43,344 nt of DNA from an uncultured Bacillota bacterium (GTDB lineage: Bacteria; Bacillota_I; Bacilli_A; ML615J-28; CAG-313). The DNA lies in NCBI GenBank assembly GCA_946611195.1, contig CAMODB010000007.1, positions 1 to 43,344 of the forward strand, in the 5' to 3' direction. Position numbers and translations under genes: made by a program. The notes beneath the pieces were generated by a model. That model ran no database searches and was not told where the DNA came from. It saw only the letters and a program-made list of their open reading frames with translations. Below are positions 26,018-34,668 of this stretch, in pieces; positions within the stretch are counted from its first letter, which is position 1; every line of letters begins with the position of its first letter.

Positions 26018-26857
26018 CTATAATATACAAGACTTATGTCTTGCAGCATGACATTGAATATTTATTGCAACAGGAAGTGATGCAATATGACATGGGTAAG
26101 CATTAATTTTAACTGCTAAGCATGTTACACTTCCACCAAAGCCCATTGGGCCAACCCCTAATTTATTAATTTCTTCATATAATTCTTTTTCAAGATTAGC
26201 TAAAATTGGATCAGGGTTAACATCATCAATTTCCCGCATTAAGCTTTCTTTTGCAAGTAAAGCACTCTTTTCTAAATTACCACCTAGACCAATACCAACA
26301 ATTACTGGTGGACATGGTTTACCTCCACCATTAAAGACAGTATCAAGAACTAATTTTTTAACACCTTCAACACCATCAGCAGGAATTAACATCTTAACTA
26401 AACTCATGTTTTCACTTCCACCACCTTTAGGTGCTACTTCAATCTTAACTTTATCACCGGGAACTAATTTTACATGAACAATCGCTGGGGTATTATTTTT
26501 AGTATTAACACGGTCAAGAGGATGACGAACAACACTCTTTCTTAAATAGCCACCAACATAAGCTTTTTCTACACCACGATTGATAGCTTCATATAAGTCA
26601 CCATCAAAATGAACATCATAACCAACTTCGACAAAACATACTACTACCCCTGTATCTTGACAAATAGGTAAATGTTTTTCTCTAGCTAATAAATCATTAT
26701 CAATAATTCTTTGAATTACTTCTTGTCCTAAAGAACTTTCTTCTTCCTCTTTGGCTCTTCTTAAACGGCATAAAACATTTTCTGGAATGTTTTCACAGGC
26801 ATCAAGAAGCATTTGTTCTACTTTTTCTTCAATTAAACTTACTTTTATTTCACGCAT
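26018..26857 (-). CDS. Class I fumarase/mesaconase, alpha subunit
   Basis: This is a 279-residue subunit that carries the 4Fe-4S cluster. The three expected ligands are Cys66 (LPICQDTG), Cys182 (GGKPCPPVIVG) and Cys269 (INIQCHAARH). Other motifs are APKGGGSENMS and GPMGFGGSVT. The family covers fumarate, mesaconate and tartrate hydratases, which cannot be separated by motif. The genomic link to methylaspartate ammonia-lyase and citramalate-lyase-type genes favours mesaconase, the third step of the methylaspartate route. The ATG shares a base with the murI stop (TAATG), so the genes are coupled. The oxygen-labile cluster fits an anaerobe. Confidence 0.92.
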   Translation of the reverse strand: MREIKVSLIEEKVEQMLLDACENIPENVLCRLRRAKEEEESSLGQEVIQRIIDNDLLAREKHLPICQDTGVVVCFVEVGYDVHFDGDLYEAINRGVEKAYVGGYLRKSVVRHPLDRVNTKNNTPAIVHVKLVPGDKVKIEVAPKGGGSENMSLVKMLIPADGVEGVKKLVLDTVFNGGGKPCPPVIVGIGLGGNLEKSALLAKESLMREIDDVNPDPILANLEKELYEEINKLGVGPMGFGGSVTCLAVKINAYPCHIASLPVAINIQCHAARHKSCIL

Positions 26858-27648
26858 TATTTTCCCTCCACGTCTATATGTTTAATTTCTTCATGATTCT
26901 TTTTGAACCATTTCATATTTTCTTTGGCATTTTCTACTTTACCAGTTGTATATATTTTAACATAACCATGATGATTTGCATCATTTAATGAATTTGATTT
27001 TGTTAAAATTTCTTTTAATGCTTGCGCAGTTGGTAATCCACAAGCTACATAATTTTTATCTCCTAATACCTTCCGCATATTATCTTCTAATAAACTAAAA
27101 TGAGTACAGCCATGAATTACGGTATCAACATCTTTATCAATTAATGGTGTTAAATAACGTCTAACGATTTTTTCACCTTCTGGATCATCTAATTCTTTAG
27201 TTTCCACAAAGGTAACAAAATCTTGACAAGGAACACCAAAAGCTTCATATCCCTTATCTTTTAACATATTTTGATATTTAGCTTTTCTAATCGTTGTATC
27301 GGTTGCGAGAACCGCAATTCTTTTATTTTTCGATACTTTCATTGCATATTCACAAGTAGGTTCAATTACACTAATTACCGGAATATCCACAATTTCTCTT
27401 AAATATTTAATAAATAAGGATGCAGTATTACAGGCGATTACAATAGCTTTAACATTCTTAGCTATTAAATATTTACCAACATTTAAAACACATTCAATAA
27501 TTTCTTCTTCTTTTTTCGTTCCATAAGGACAATGTCCTTGATCAGCTACATAGATGTAGTCTTCATTTGGCATAATTTCAATAATTTTATCAAGAACTGT
27601 TAAGCCACCAATTCCTGAATCGAAAACACCAATAGGTTGTTTATTCAT
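26857..27648 (-). CDS. murI: Glutamate racemase
   Basis: This is a 263-residue racemase that interconverts L- and D-glutamate. The first catalytic Cys73 is in IACNTAS and the second, Cys181, is in HGCTHFSLL with His183. The substrate loop FDSGIGGLTVL holds Asp10 and Ser11. It normally supplies D-glutamate for peptidoglycan. Here it is the first gene of a transcript with the mesaconase and pgsBC genes, so it may also provide D-glutamate for polymer synthesis or return D-glutamate from polymer breakdown to the L-form used by fermentation. It begins about 30 bases after a strong hairpin. Confidence 0.96.
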   Translation of the reverse strand: MNKQPIGVFDSGIGGLTVLDKIIEIMPNEDYIYVADQGHCPYGTKKEEEIIECVLNVGKYLIAKNVKAIVIACNTASLFIKYLREIVDIPVISVIEPTCEYAMKVSKNKRIAVLATDTTIRKAKYQNMLKDKGYEAFGVPCQDFVTFVETKELDDPEGEKIVRRYLTPLIDKDVDTVIHGCTHFSLLEDNMRKVLGDKNYVACGLPTAQALKEILTKSNSLNDANHHGYVKIYTTGKVENAKENMKWFKKNHEEIKHIDVEGK

Positions 27649-27678
27649 ATTTAATTCTTCCTTTTTTTTATAAAAATA

Positions 27679-27713
27679 GATGCCATGTATGTCATATAAA
27701 CATACATGGCATC
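27679..27713 (-). terminator. 13-bp hairpin between the large lipoprotein gene and murI
   Basis: GATGCCATGTATG (27679-27691) pairs perfectly with CATACATGGCATC (27701-27713) around a 9-base loop. On the minus strand TATTTTTAT follows. It can end the long upstream transcript. Since murI starts only about 30 bases later, it may instead act as an attenuator or a 5' leader hairpin. Confidence 0.75.
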
Positions 27714-27722
27714 ATTATTTTA

Positions 27723-27749
27723 ATTATAATGTTTTAAATTTTATTTCAA
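27723..27749 (-). promoter_or_regulatory. Weak candidate promoter for the murI-pgs transcript
   Basis: On the minus strand, TTGAAA (27749-27744) and TATAAT (27728-27723) are separated by 15 bases, shorter than the preferred 17. If used, transcription would start just before the 13-bp hairpin, placing the hairpin in the leader of the murI message. Confidence 0.35.
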
Positions 27750-27754
27750 TATAA

Positions 27755-30700
27755 TTAATCTGTAACTTCAGTTAATGACCAAGCACTTGGATTAACTACT
27801 GAACATTGCATATATGTAGATGTTTCATGACAAACTACCATATACATAGTTCCAGTATATACATGAGGATATTGATTCTTAGAGAAGTTAGGAGCAACGA
27901 ATGCACCAGTTACACCTGGGAAGTATGTCTTATACCATTCACTACCAACGTTAGCTTCATTAACAGTACCCTTTAATACAATACCTTTACCAGCAACTTT
28001 AGATTCATCATTAGTTGCAGCATCAGCATAATAAACTTTGAAATTAACTTTAGCAGCATCAGATGAACTACCACCAATACGAATTGGATTGTCAGCTGTA
28101 CCAACTAATTTAATTAAAGTACCATATTTAACACTTGGAGTAAATAAAGCTGTAAATTCATCATTATTATTTACAACAATAGCATTAGCATCATTAAATT
28201 TCAATTCAACTTTGTCACCAGCTGTTAATTCTGATGCAGCAACAGAATAACGAGTACCAGAAACAGTTAATAAACCTTTAACTGTAACTTCTTGACCAAT
28301 TTCAAGAGCTTTCGAATCTTTATCAGTATAAGCAGGATATGTACCAGTTAATCCATCAACAAATACCATCTTATTTGATGTATTATCCATAACAAGAACA
28401 CCATTAGCTTCAGTACCAGTATCATTACCATGAGAATGGAAAGCAGCAATTACACCACTGAATAATACACTAGCACCATTTTCACTAGCTAATACTTGAT
28501 CAACTGTTAAAACAGTTGCAACTTTACCAGCTACAGTTACTTCTTTAGTAGCTACAACTGTTTCACCATTAACTTTAAATGAAGCAGATAGAGTAACTTT
28601 AGTATCTTCAGCAACTTCTGCAACAGTTAATGTATCAAGATTTACTACACTTGAATCTGATGAACTCCACTCAATATCACCAGTTAAATATGATGAAGTA
28701 GGTAATGCTGTCATTGAACCAGCTTTAAGTTCAGCAGGAACATTAGCTAATGCAGCAGCTTTATAAGCTTCAACATCAAGAGGTTTTAATGTGAAATCTT
28801 CCATATTAACTAATAAGCATTGATAATATGTACCAGTTAAATAACCGATTACCATATAGAATTCACCAACATAAGCTTTAGCAGGATTTGTTGCAGATGG
28901 ACCAGTAAAGGCACCTGGAATACCTAAATATTCAACTACCCAATTTTCACCAGCAATAGCTTCATTTGAATCTGATTTTAATGAGAATGTTCTTGTATTA
29001 TATTTAGTACCATTATTATCAGTAGCATTATTCATAAATACTTTAATATTGAATGGACTACTTGCAGATGAACCACCAAGATATACTGGATGTTCATTTG
29101 TTCCAACAACTTTAATTAAAGTAGCATATTTAATTGTATCAATATCTGCAACTAAAGCAGCCATTGAATCATTATCAGATACAACTAAAGCAGCTTCTTT
29201 ATTAAATGTAAGAGCATTACCAGAAGATAAGATTGTTACTTCACCATCATTTTGAACATCAACACGTTTACGTGATTTTTGAGGATGAGCATCACTTGTG
29301 ATATATGGAGATGAAACAGAGAATGCACCTTTAACAAGTACTTCATCACCAACTTTAATAGCCTTATTAGCACTATCAACATAGTTAGGATATTCTTTAC
29401 CATAAAGAACACCAAGACCATCAACCATAATCATCTTACCTGTTGCGTTATCCATAACAATAATACCTTTACGGAATTCTTTAGCATTACCATCTGAAGC
29501 AAAGCCAACAACTACACCACTAAATTTAACAGCTGTACCATCAGCAAGATCTAATACTTCTGTTACTGTTAATGGAGTATTCTTAACTACTGATATTTCT
29601 AATGAAACTTGAGTTTCTACACCATCTAACATAAAGGTAGCAGTTAAAGTAACAATAGCATTTTCTAATACATCTTTAACTTCACCAGTAGTTGGATTAA
29701 TAATATCATTATCAGATGAAGTCCAAGTAATAGGACCTGTTAGATCTGTTGCGGTAAATAAATCCATAGTAGTACCACCTGTTACAGTAGTTGGAACATC
29801 AGTTTGAATAGCCATCTTAGCTTTTAAAGCAGGATCACATTCGTAACAAGTTACATCAGGAATAACAAATTGAATAATTGTTGAAGATACGTATAAACAA
29901 TAAGCATAAATAGTAATATCGTTTTGAGCAGCACCAAAGCCTGAATATGGAATATTTAAATTCTTATACCAGTAAGGACCACCAAGAGTTAAGTTATTAC
30001 CAACAATTAATAATGATAACCATACACTACGATCAACTGGACCATATTTATTATCACCTTTGTCATCAAAGCCGATTCTTACGAATGAAGTATCACTTGG
30101 ATCAGTAGATGTTGAGAAATTAAGATATGGATTAGTAAACTTAATTAATTTACCAGTATAATCAGCCCAATTAGCAGCAAGAGCATTAGCTTCATCGGCA
30201 TTATGAATTTCAATAGCTGTTTCGATATGTTGATTAACAGGATTATCACTTGATTTAATTTCAACCTTTGTACAGTCAATTAAAGTAGGACGATCATTAC
30301 TTGCTTTAGAACGATATGAAGCAGTTGCAGTAATTTCATCACCAATCTTAATAGCTTTTACTTCATCACAGGCAAAACCAAGTAAGTTATCTAATTTATT
30401 TTCATAGAAATCTAGAGTAATAATATCAGATGTAGTCTTATCTTGTAATACATAAGTACGAAGTGAACCAGATTGGTTACGTGTAATAGCAATAACAACA
30501 CCATTTACGATAGCATCACTTGCAGTAATAACAGGTAAATCAGCTAAGAATTCACTAACTGATTTTTCAACAATTGCATGAACAACAACTGTGAATTCAA
30601 AATCTTGTGTATCACCTTTATCATTGGCAACAGTACATGTTAATTTAACATTTTGATCAGTAGCTGGATTTTTAACAGTTACTTTATTGTTTTCAATTGT

Positions 30701-31540
30701 TAAATAATCATTTGTTTCAGCAGCCCATGTATAAGTTAAAGAGTAAATAGGATGTTTAGTAGGAACATTTGCTCTACCATAAATACTTGTAACCAATTTA
30801 CTTTCAATATCTTCTTTTGCATCTAAAGCTAAATCAGCAAATGGAATTTCTTTAGCAGTAATATCATCAGCACTACCACCGAAAGCAACTTGCATTTGTG
30901 ATTCAGATGATGAATATGCATGAACGATAACTTTAACTTCAACTCGTTGGTCTTTAATTAAATATTCTTTATTTGATGTTTCCGCAAATAATAATGTTTC
31001 ACCAGAATCATCAGTAAGAGTGAAATAACCAAAATCAGTTAATGTTAAAATACCTTCAACTTTAACATATTTACCATAAACACCAGTTTTAGCAGATTGA
31101 TCTAAAGCCTTGATTTCTTTTACAGATAAAGTTTCAAGTTCAACAGGACTAGTTTGCTTTTCACTAACTTTTTCTAATTTCTTTACATTCTTAACTTGAG
31201 GAGTTCCACCTGTAATACTAAATTGACCAGTTACTTGAACTTTGTCACCTAATTTTGCAGTAGAATTAGAATTAAGAACAAAAATACGTCCTAATTTACT
31301 ATCAGCCATGTAGAAGCCATTAGTCAATACACCATAAACAACACCTTCTACTTGTAAATCTTGGTTATTTGTATAAGTAGAAAGAACTGTTTCAATTGAA
31401 GTTGGATTAAATTTATCTTCTGGTTGTGGATCTGGATTGTCATCAGGATTTGGTTCATCATTCTTATTACAGCTAAATAAACCAAAAGCTAAAAAGAAGA
31501 TAAAAATAAATTTTAAACTTCTAAAAATAATTTTTTTCAT
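27755..31540 (-). CDS. Large modular surface lipoprotein with repeated Ig-like and OB-like modules
   Basis: This is a 1261-residue lipoprotein with signal FIFIFFLAFGLFSC (lipid Cys24) and an Asp/Pro/Asn linker (about 28-45). OB-fold-like strand patterns follow (LQVEGVVYGVL, LGDKVQVTGQF, YGKYVKVEGILT), then an Ig-like region near 235-325, another OB-like part near 335-425, and a C-terminal half made of two similar modules. Each module has an Ig-like start (LTGxIxWxSSD) and a body with VMDNxxxKMxxVDGL and YxTLIKxVGT. No catalytic motif is visible, so a binding or scaffold role outside the cell is likely. It is the last gene of the run from the lyase genes and is followed by a 13-bp hairpin. Its ligand is unknown. 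Confidence 0.85.
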   Translation of the reverse strand: MKKIIFRSLKFIFIFFLAFGLFSCNKNDEPNPDDNPDPQPEDKFNPTSIETVLSTYTNNQDLQVEGVVYGVLTNGFYMADSKLGRIFVLNSNSTAKLGDKVQVTGQFSITGGTPQVKNVKKLEKVSEKQTSPVELETLSVKEIKALDQSAKTGVYGKYVKVEGILTLTDFGYFTLTDDSGETLLFAETSNKEYLIKDQRVEVKVIVHAYSSSESQMQVAFGGSADDITAKEIPFADLALDAKEDIESKLVTSIYGRANVPTKHPIYSLTYTWAAETNDYLTIENNKVTVKNPATDQNVKLTCTVANDKGDTQDFEFTVVVHAIVEKSVSEFLADLPVITASDAIVNGVVIAITRNQSGSLRTYVLQDKTTSDIITLDFYENKLDNLLGFACDEVKAIKIGDEITATASYRSKASNDRPTLIDCTKVEIKSSDNPVNQHIETAIEIHNADEANALAANWADYTGKLIKFTNPYLNFSTSTDPSDTSFVRIGFDDKGDNKYGPVDRSVWLSLLIVGNNLTLGGPYWYKNLNIPYSGFGAAQNDITIYAYCLYVSSTIIQFVIPDVTCYECDPALKAKMAIQTDVPTTVTGGTTMDLFTATDLTGPITWTSSDNDIINPTTGEVKDVLENAIVTLTATFMLDGVETQVSLEISVVKNTPLTVTEVLDLADGTAVKFSGVVVGFASDGNAKEFRKGIIVMDNATGKMIMVDGLGVLYGKEYPNYVDSANKAIKVGDEVLVKGAFSVSSPYITSDAHPQKSRKRVDVQNDGEVTILSSGNALTFNKEAALVVSDNDSMAALVADIDTIKYATLIKVVGTNEHPVYLGGSSASSPFNIKVFMNNATDNNGTKYNTRTFSLKSDSNEAIAGENWVVEYLGIPGAFTGPSATNPAKAYVGEFYMVIGYLTGTYYQCLLVNMEDFTLKPLDVEAYKAAALANVPAELKAGSMTALPTSSYLTGDIEWSSSDSSVVNLDTLTVAEVAEDTKVTLSASFKVNGETVVATKEVTVAGKVATVLTVDQVLASENGASVLFSGVIAAFHSHGNDTGTEANGVLVMDNTSNKMVFVDGLTGTYPAYTDKDSKALEIGQEVTVKGLLTVSGTRYSVAASELTAGDKVELKFNDANAIVVNNNDEFTALFTPSVKYGTLIKLVGTADNPIRIGGSSSDAAKVNFKVYYADAATNDESKVAGKGIVLKGTVNEANVGSEWYKTYFPGVTGAFVAPNFSKNQYPHVYTGTMYMVVCHETSTYMQCSVVNPSAWSLTEVTD
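27758..29828. repeat. Two tandem ~340-codon modules inside the large lipoprotein gene
   Basis: Codons in about 29828-28773 and 28772-27758 encode two diverged copies of one module. Matching landmarks are LTGPITWTSSDNDIIN / LTGDIEWSSSDSSVVN, VMDNATGKMIMVDGL / VMDNTSNKMVFVDGL, TLIKVVGTNEHP / TLIKLVGTADNP, and GTYYQCLLVN / STYMQCSVVN. The boundaries are approximate. Confidence 0.8.
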
Positions 31541-31585
31541 TTCTTTTTCCTTTCTTATAATTTTTATTAATTACCACGTTTCGTG

Positions 31586-32431
31586 TTAATTCCAAATATA
31601 TTCAAAGAATATATTAAGTAATTGTAATTGTTGTTCAATTCTTCTTTCCAATTTTAATGTACGATTTGTTTCAATTGTGAAAGATTGAATATTTAAATCA
31701 ACACCACAATATCTATTAAAACTTCCAAGCGGAGGATTTGTTTCCGCACAGAAATTATTTTCGCCTAATTGAATATACTTATTATTAAAATCACTAATTA
31801 TATCATCTGCAAGGAGAGCTGATTTTTTAGCATTACCATAAATAAGGGTTTCACCAACCCGACCTTGAGAAGCACTTGAACGTGATTCATGTAAATCTAT
31901 CGCATATTCAGGATTAAATTTGATTAATTCTGTTATTATTGCATTTGCAATTTGTTCTGTAACAGTACCATCAGCCTTACCAGGGAAATTACGATTTAAA
32001 TCTTGATAAGTAACACCTTGATATTTACCATTATTACCAATGCCTGGATATCTTTGTTCTAAAGTATCAGCTAGTATACTACATTGAGGAATCAACATTA
32101 CTTCTCCTTGCCAATCTTTTTTATTAACAAGTTCAAGGCCAGCTTTCCAACCAGCTAATTCATCACCATGTGTACCACCCATAATAAATACTTTAGGACC
32201 AGGTTTAGAAGATTTAAAAGTATAAACAGTAGTTTCATAAGGAGTTTCACCTAAAATTGAATAAGATGTGGTCGTGAGTCTGATTTCTTCACCAGACTCA
32301 TCTTGACCAGGATCTTTCTCTTTGGAACTATTGTTATCTTTTTCTTCCTTTTTTGTACAACTAAATAAAGTTAAACTAAATAATAATACTAATAAGATTA
32401 AAAATTTATTAACAATAGTTATTTTCTTCAT
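31586..32431 (-). CDS. Lipoprotein zinc hydrolase, aspartoacylase/succinylglutamate desuccinylase (M14-like)
   Basis: This is a 281-residue lipoprotein: signal with Cys25 in TLFSC, a charged linker to about 50, then a metallohydrolase domain. Zinc ligands are His88 and Glu91 in GGTHGDE and His181 in IDLHESR. Asn146-Arg147 in LNRNFPG is the substrate-carboxylate motif of the family, and Glu254 in FTIETNR is the likely general base. The family cleaves amide bonds of acyl-amino acids or acidic peptides. Being outside the cell and next to a gamma-glutamyltranspeptidase, it may trim gamma-glutamyl peptides or polyglutamate. It lies 16 bases after the small lipoprotein gene. The substrate is an inference. 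Confidence 0.85.
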   Translation of the reverse strand: MKKITIVNKFLILLVLLFSLTLFSCTKKEEKDNNSSKEKDPGQDESGEEIRLTTTSYSILGETPYETTVYTFKSSKPGPKVFIMGGTHGDELAGWKAGLELVNKKDWQGEVMLIPQCSILADTLEQRYPGIGNNGKYQGVTYQDLNRNFPGKADGTVTEQIANAIITELIKFNPEYAIDLHESRSSASQGRVGETLIYGNAKKSALLADDIISDFNNKYIQLGENNFCAETNPPLGSFNRYCGVDLNIQSFTIETNRTLKLERRIEQQLQLLNIFFEYIWN

Positions 32432-32447
32432 AAATTTTTACCGGATT

Positions 32448-33083
32448 TTAAAGGCCAAATAAAACTTTAATTGAATTAACCATCTTAGCTGCTTTTGAAT
32501 ATAAATATAAATCAGCATTTGCAGAAGCTGCTAAAGTTGTGAATAAGCTATCACTATTACCACCTTCAACTACAAGAGCTAATTTTGCAGCAGGCATTGC
32601 TTCTCTAATAACTGGATCTGATAAAGAACCACGACGAGCTGAACCACCAACATGGAATACAACTACTGTAATATCACCTGCTTTTGCTTTAGTAGCAAAA
32701 TCAGTAGCACGTTTTGTTTCACTAGTTACATCAACACCAGCAGATCCTAAACCTTTTGATGATGAACCAACAACTAAGAATACAACTGCGCCGTTTTCAA
32801 CATCTGCAGCTTTTAAAGTTTTAACTTGTGAGTATGCAGAATCTTCTACACCAGCAACTGATAAAACAGATACTACGATATCATCATCTGCTTGTCCGCA
32901 AGTAGTAACATAAACTTTTTTACCTTTTGCAAGATCTTTATAAGTATCTGCAATTGTATCATCAGTTTTTCTATCATCTACTACTGGATTTTCATCGTCT
33001 TTTTTGACAGGATCGTCATTTTTACCACATGATGCAAAAGCAAAAGTAAAAATTAATAATAAAACTAATAAAATCTTTTTCAT
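32448..33083 (-). CDS. Small lipoprotein, paralogue of the pgs-linked one at 24862-25491
   Basis: This is a 211-residue lipoprotein with signal LLIFTFAFASC (Cys19) and an Asp/Lys linker to about residue 48. The mature domain has KKVYVTTCGQADD, LKAADVENGAVVFLVVGSS, HVGGSARRGSLSD (144-156), and the end NSIKVLFGL. Each element has a counterpart in the same order in the lipoprotein encoded between the mesaconase and pgsB genes, so the two are paralogues in separate parts of the island. It lies between the two zinc hydrolase genes. The strong HxGGxxRRGSxSD motif suggests anion or ligand binding, but no function is known to me. Confidence 0.78.
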   Translation of the reverse strand: MKKILLVLLLIFTFAFASCGKNDDPVKKDDENPVVDDRKTDDTIADTYKDLAKGKKVYVTTCGQADDDIVVSVLSVAGVEDSAYSQVKTLKAADVENGAVVFLVVGSSSKGLGSAGVDVTSETKRATDFATKAKAGDITVVVFHVGGSARRGSLSDPVIREAMPAAKLALVVEGGNSDSLFTTLAASANADLYLYSKAAKMVNSIKVLFGL

Positions 33084-33129
33084 TTTTTTCTTCCTTTCTT
33101 ATATTTAATAAAATTTACCATTTTATTAA

Positions 33130-34497
33130 CTAATTTAATGGGTCGTGTAAGAAATAACCTACACCTTTATTTAAACTATTACCATCCGCATCGACATTAT
33201 TTAAATCAGAATAAGATGGAATATTTGATATTTCAAATTTTCCTAATTTAGCATAATGATCAGCTTCTAATTTCATACTTTCATCAATCTTAGCTTCATG
33301 TGTTTCGTAATAGCTTTGATATGCATTATCTAAAGTATTATAAATTGCATTATAACCTTTGATAATAGATTCAATTGTTAAAACATGTCTTGCAACTCTT
33401 TCGTCTAAAGTAGTAGGAGCTGCATAAACGATCTTATCATTATTTTCTCTTTCTTGTAATTCAAGAGCTTTTTGATAGAATTTATCATGTTGACCATTAA
33501 CAATTAAATCAGAAGTAAATTTACCTCTTAGCTTTCCTTGACTCGCATTAGATGTTTCACAAAGTAAAGCTAGAGTATTAGTATAATCACCTAATTCACG
33601 GTGTGTTAAACCATGAAGAGTAAATGGTGATTCGTTAACTGAAATACCTACACCATCGATACCATTAGCAATATCCATATATAATTCCATATTAAGTGAG
33701 GCATTAGCAGCTAAAGCTAAAGCTCTTTGATGAGCAGTTACCGAATTAATATTATTATATTCTGGACTAGCTTCATGTAAATCAATAGTAACAGTTATAT
33801 CGTTTTCTTTAATTAAATTGGTAATAGCATATGCTACTCTTTCCGTATATGTACCATTTTCGCTACCTGGATAAGCTCTATTTAAATTCTTTGTATCATT
33901 AGCAGTAAGCTTTTGACCTGAAGAATGAACATAGATATCAGGTACTGGCCATTGTTCATTAGTATTTGTAGCACGGGAACCAAATTTAAAGATTCTTTCT
34001 ACGCCATTTTTTGTCTTAATACTATAGTAATATGGAGAAGCTTCTTGTGGATGTGAATGTGTATAAGCACTCTTATTAGCTTCAGTGATAATAAATAATT
34101 TTCCTCTTGTAACTACCGCATTTTCAAGTAATACTGTAGCAGCTACTTGACCAGATGGTTCATTTGGATGAGTACCACCTAAAACTAATAAACTAGGGCC
34201 TTCTCTTTTACTATCAATTACATAGATGTCAGCATCACCAACTGTATTTTTAAGTTTTGGTGAATATTGACTAAATTTTTGAACACTTTTTTCACCTTCA
34301 ACTTCTCTAAGTGTTCCACCATCATCATAAGAATAAGTATATTTGCCTTCTTGGAAATAGAAATATGTTTGATAATTAGAGAATTTCTTATAACTTATCC
34401 CAACAATAACGGTAATAATAACTGCAACTAATAAAATAGAACAGCTGATGATAATATTTCCTTTTTTACTATTTAAAAATTCTTTCATCATCTTCAC
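33130..34497 (-). CDS. Membrane-anchored zinc hydrolase, aspartoacylase-type (M14-like)
   Basis: This is a 455-residue protein with one N-terminal membrane helix (residues 14-35) and an external hydrolase domain. Zinc ligands are His110 and Glu113 in GGTHPNE and His241 in IDLHEAS. The substrate motif is NLNRAYPG at 204-211, and Glu314 in LLCETSN is the likely general base. A C-terminal helical region of about 90 residues is extra compared with the lipoprotein hydrolase nearby. The start abuts the stop of the 52-residue membrane protein with no gap, so translation is coupled. It probably removes or cleaves acidic amide-linked residues at the surface. Polyglutamate is a plausible substrate but unproven. 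Confidence 0.85.
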   Translation of the reverse strand: MKMMKEFLNSKKGNIIISCSILLVAVIITVIVGISYKKFSNYQTYFYFQEGKYTYSYDDGGTLREVEGEKSVQKFSQYSPKLKNTVGDADIYVIDSKREGPSLLVLGGTHPNEPSGQVAATVLLENAVVTRGKLFIITEANKSAYTHSHPQEASPYYYSIKTKNGVERIFKFGSRATNTNEQWPVPDIYVHSSGQKLTANDTKNLNRAYPGSENGTYTERVAYAITNLIKENDITVTIDLHEASPEYNNINSVTAHQRALALAANASLNMELYMDIANGIDGVGISVNESPFTLHGLTHRELGDYTNTLALLCETSNASQGKLRGKFTSDLIVNGQHDKFYQKALELQERENNDKIVYAAPTTLDERVARHVLTIESIIKGYNAIYNTLDNAYQSYYETHEAKIDESMKLEADHYAKLGKFEISNIPSYSDLNNVDADGNSLNKGVGYFLHDPLN

Positions 34498-34656
34498 CTA
34501 CTTTATTAAGAATAGTCTTAAGACTAAAACTACTAACATTAAGGCAGCAGTTATTTTTTCATAAATATTCTTTGTTTTATAACCATGCCAGCCAACAAAG
34601 ACAATTAAAATAGCTACCATAGTAAGATAAATAATTCTTAAAATTAATTGAAACAT
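34498..34656 (-). CDS. 52-residue membrane protein beside the TRAP-type permease
   Basis: This short gene fills the space between the permease and the hydrolase. It starts at ATG 34656 and ends with TAG at 34500-34498, directly against the next gene's ATG. The peptide begins MFQLILRIIYLTMVAILIVF, continues with a short polar loop (GWHGYKTKNIYEK), and ends with a second hydrophobic stretch, giving two membrane helices. A TRAP small subunit (DctQ) has four helices and about 160 residues, so this is much shorter. It may be a reduced or unrelated accessory subunit of the permease. An AGGAGG site about 10 bases upstream supports translation. Confidence 0.6.
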   Translation of the reverse strand: MFQLILRIIYLTMVAILIVFVGWHGYKTKNIYEKITAALMLVVLVLRLFLIK

Positions 34657-34668
34657 TTATTTATCCTC

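Noticed and set aside
28038-29424. Several open frames on the opposite strand or in another frame within the large lipoprotein gene
   Set aside because: They have no ribosome sites, their peptides show no recognisable domain, and they lie wholly inside a strongly supported gene.
31567-31590. Short imperfect hairpin near the stop of the lipoprotein hydrolase
   Set aside because: It has a mismatch, a tiny loop and no U tract, so it is not a convincing terminator.
32539-32913. 124-codon open frame opposite the small lipoprotein gene
   Set aside because: The composition is that of a complement of an Ala/Val-rich gene, there is no ribosome site, and it lies wholly inside the lipoprotein gene.
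33105-33129. 9-bp inverted repeat TTAATAAAA/TTTTATTAA between the membrane hydrolase and small lipoprotein genes
   Set aside because: It contains only A and T in the arms and has no following T run, so it is likely chance or at most a weak processing site.
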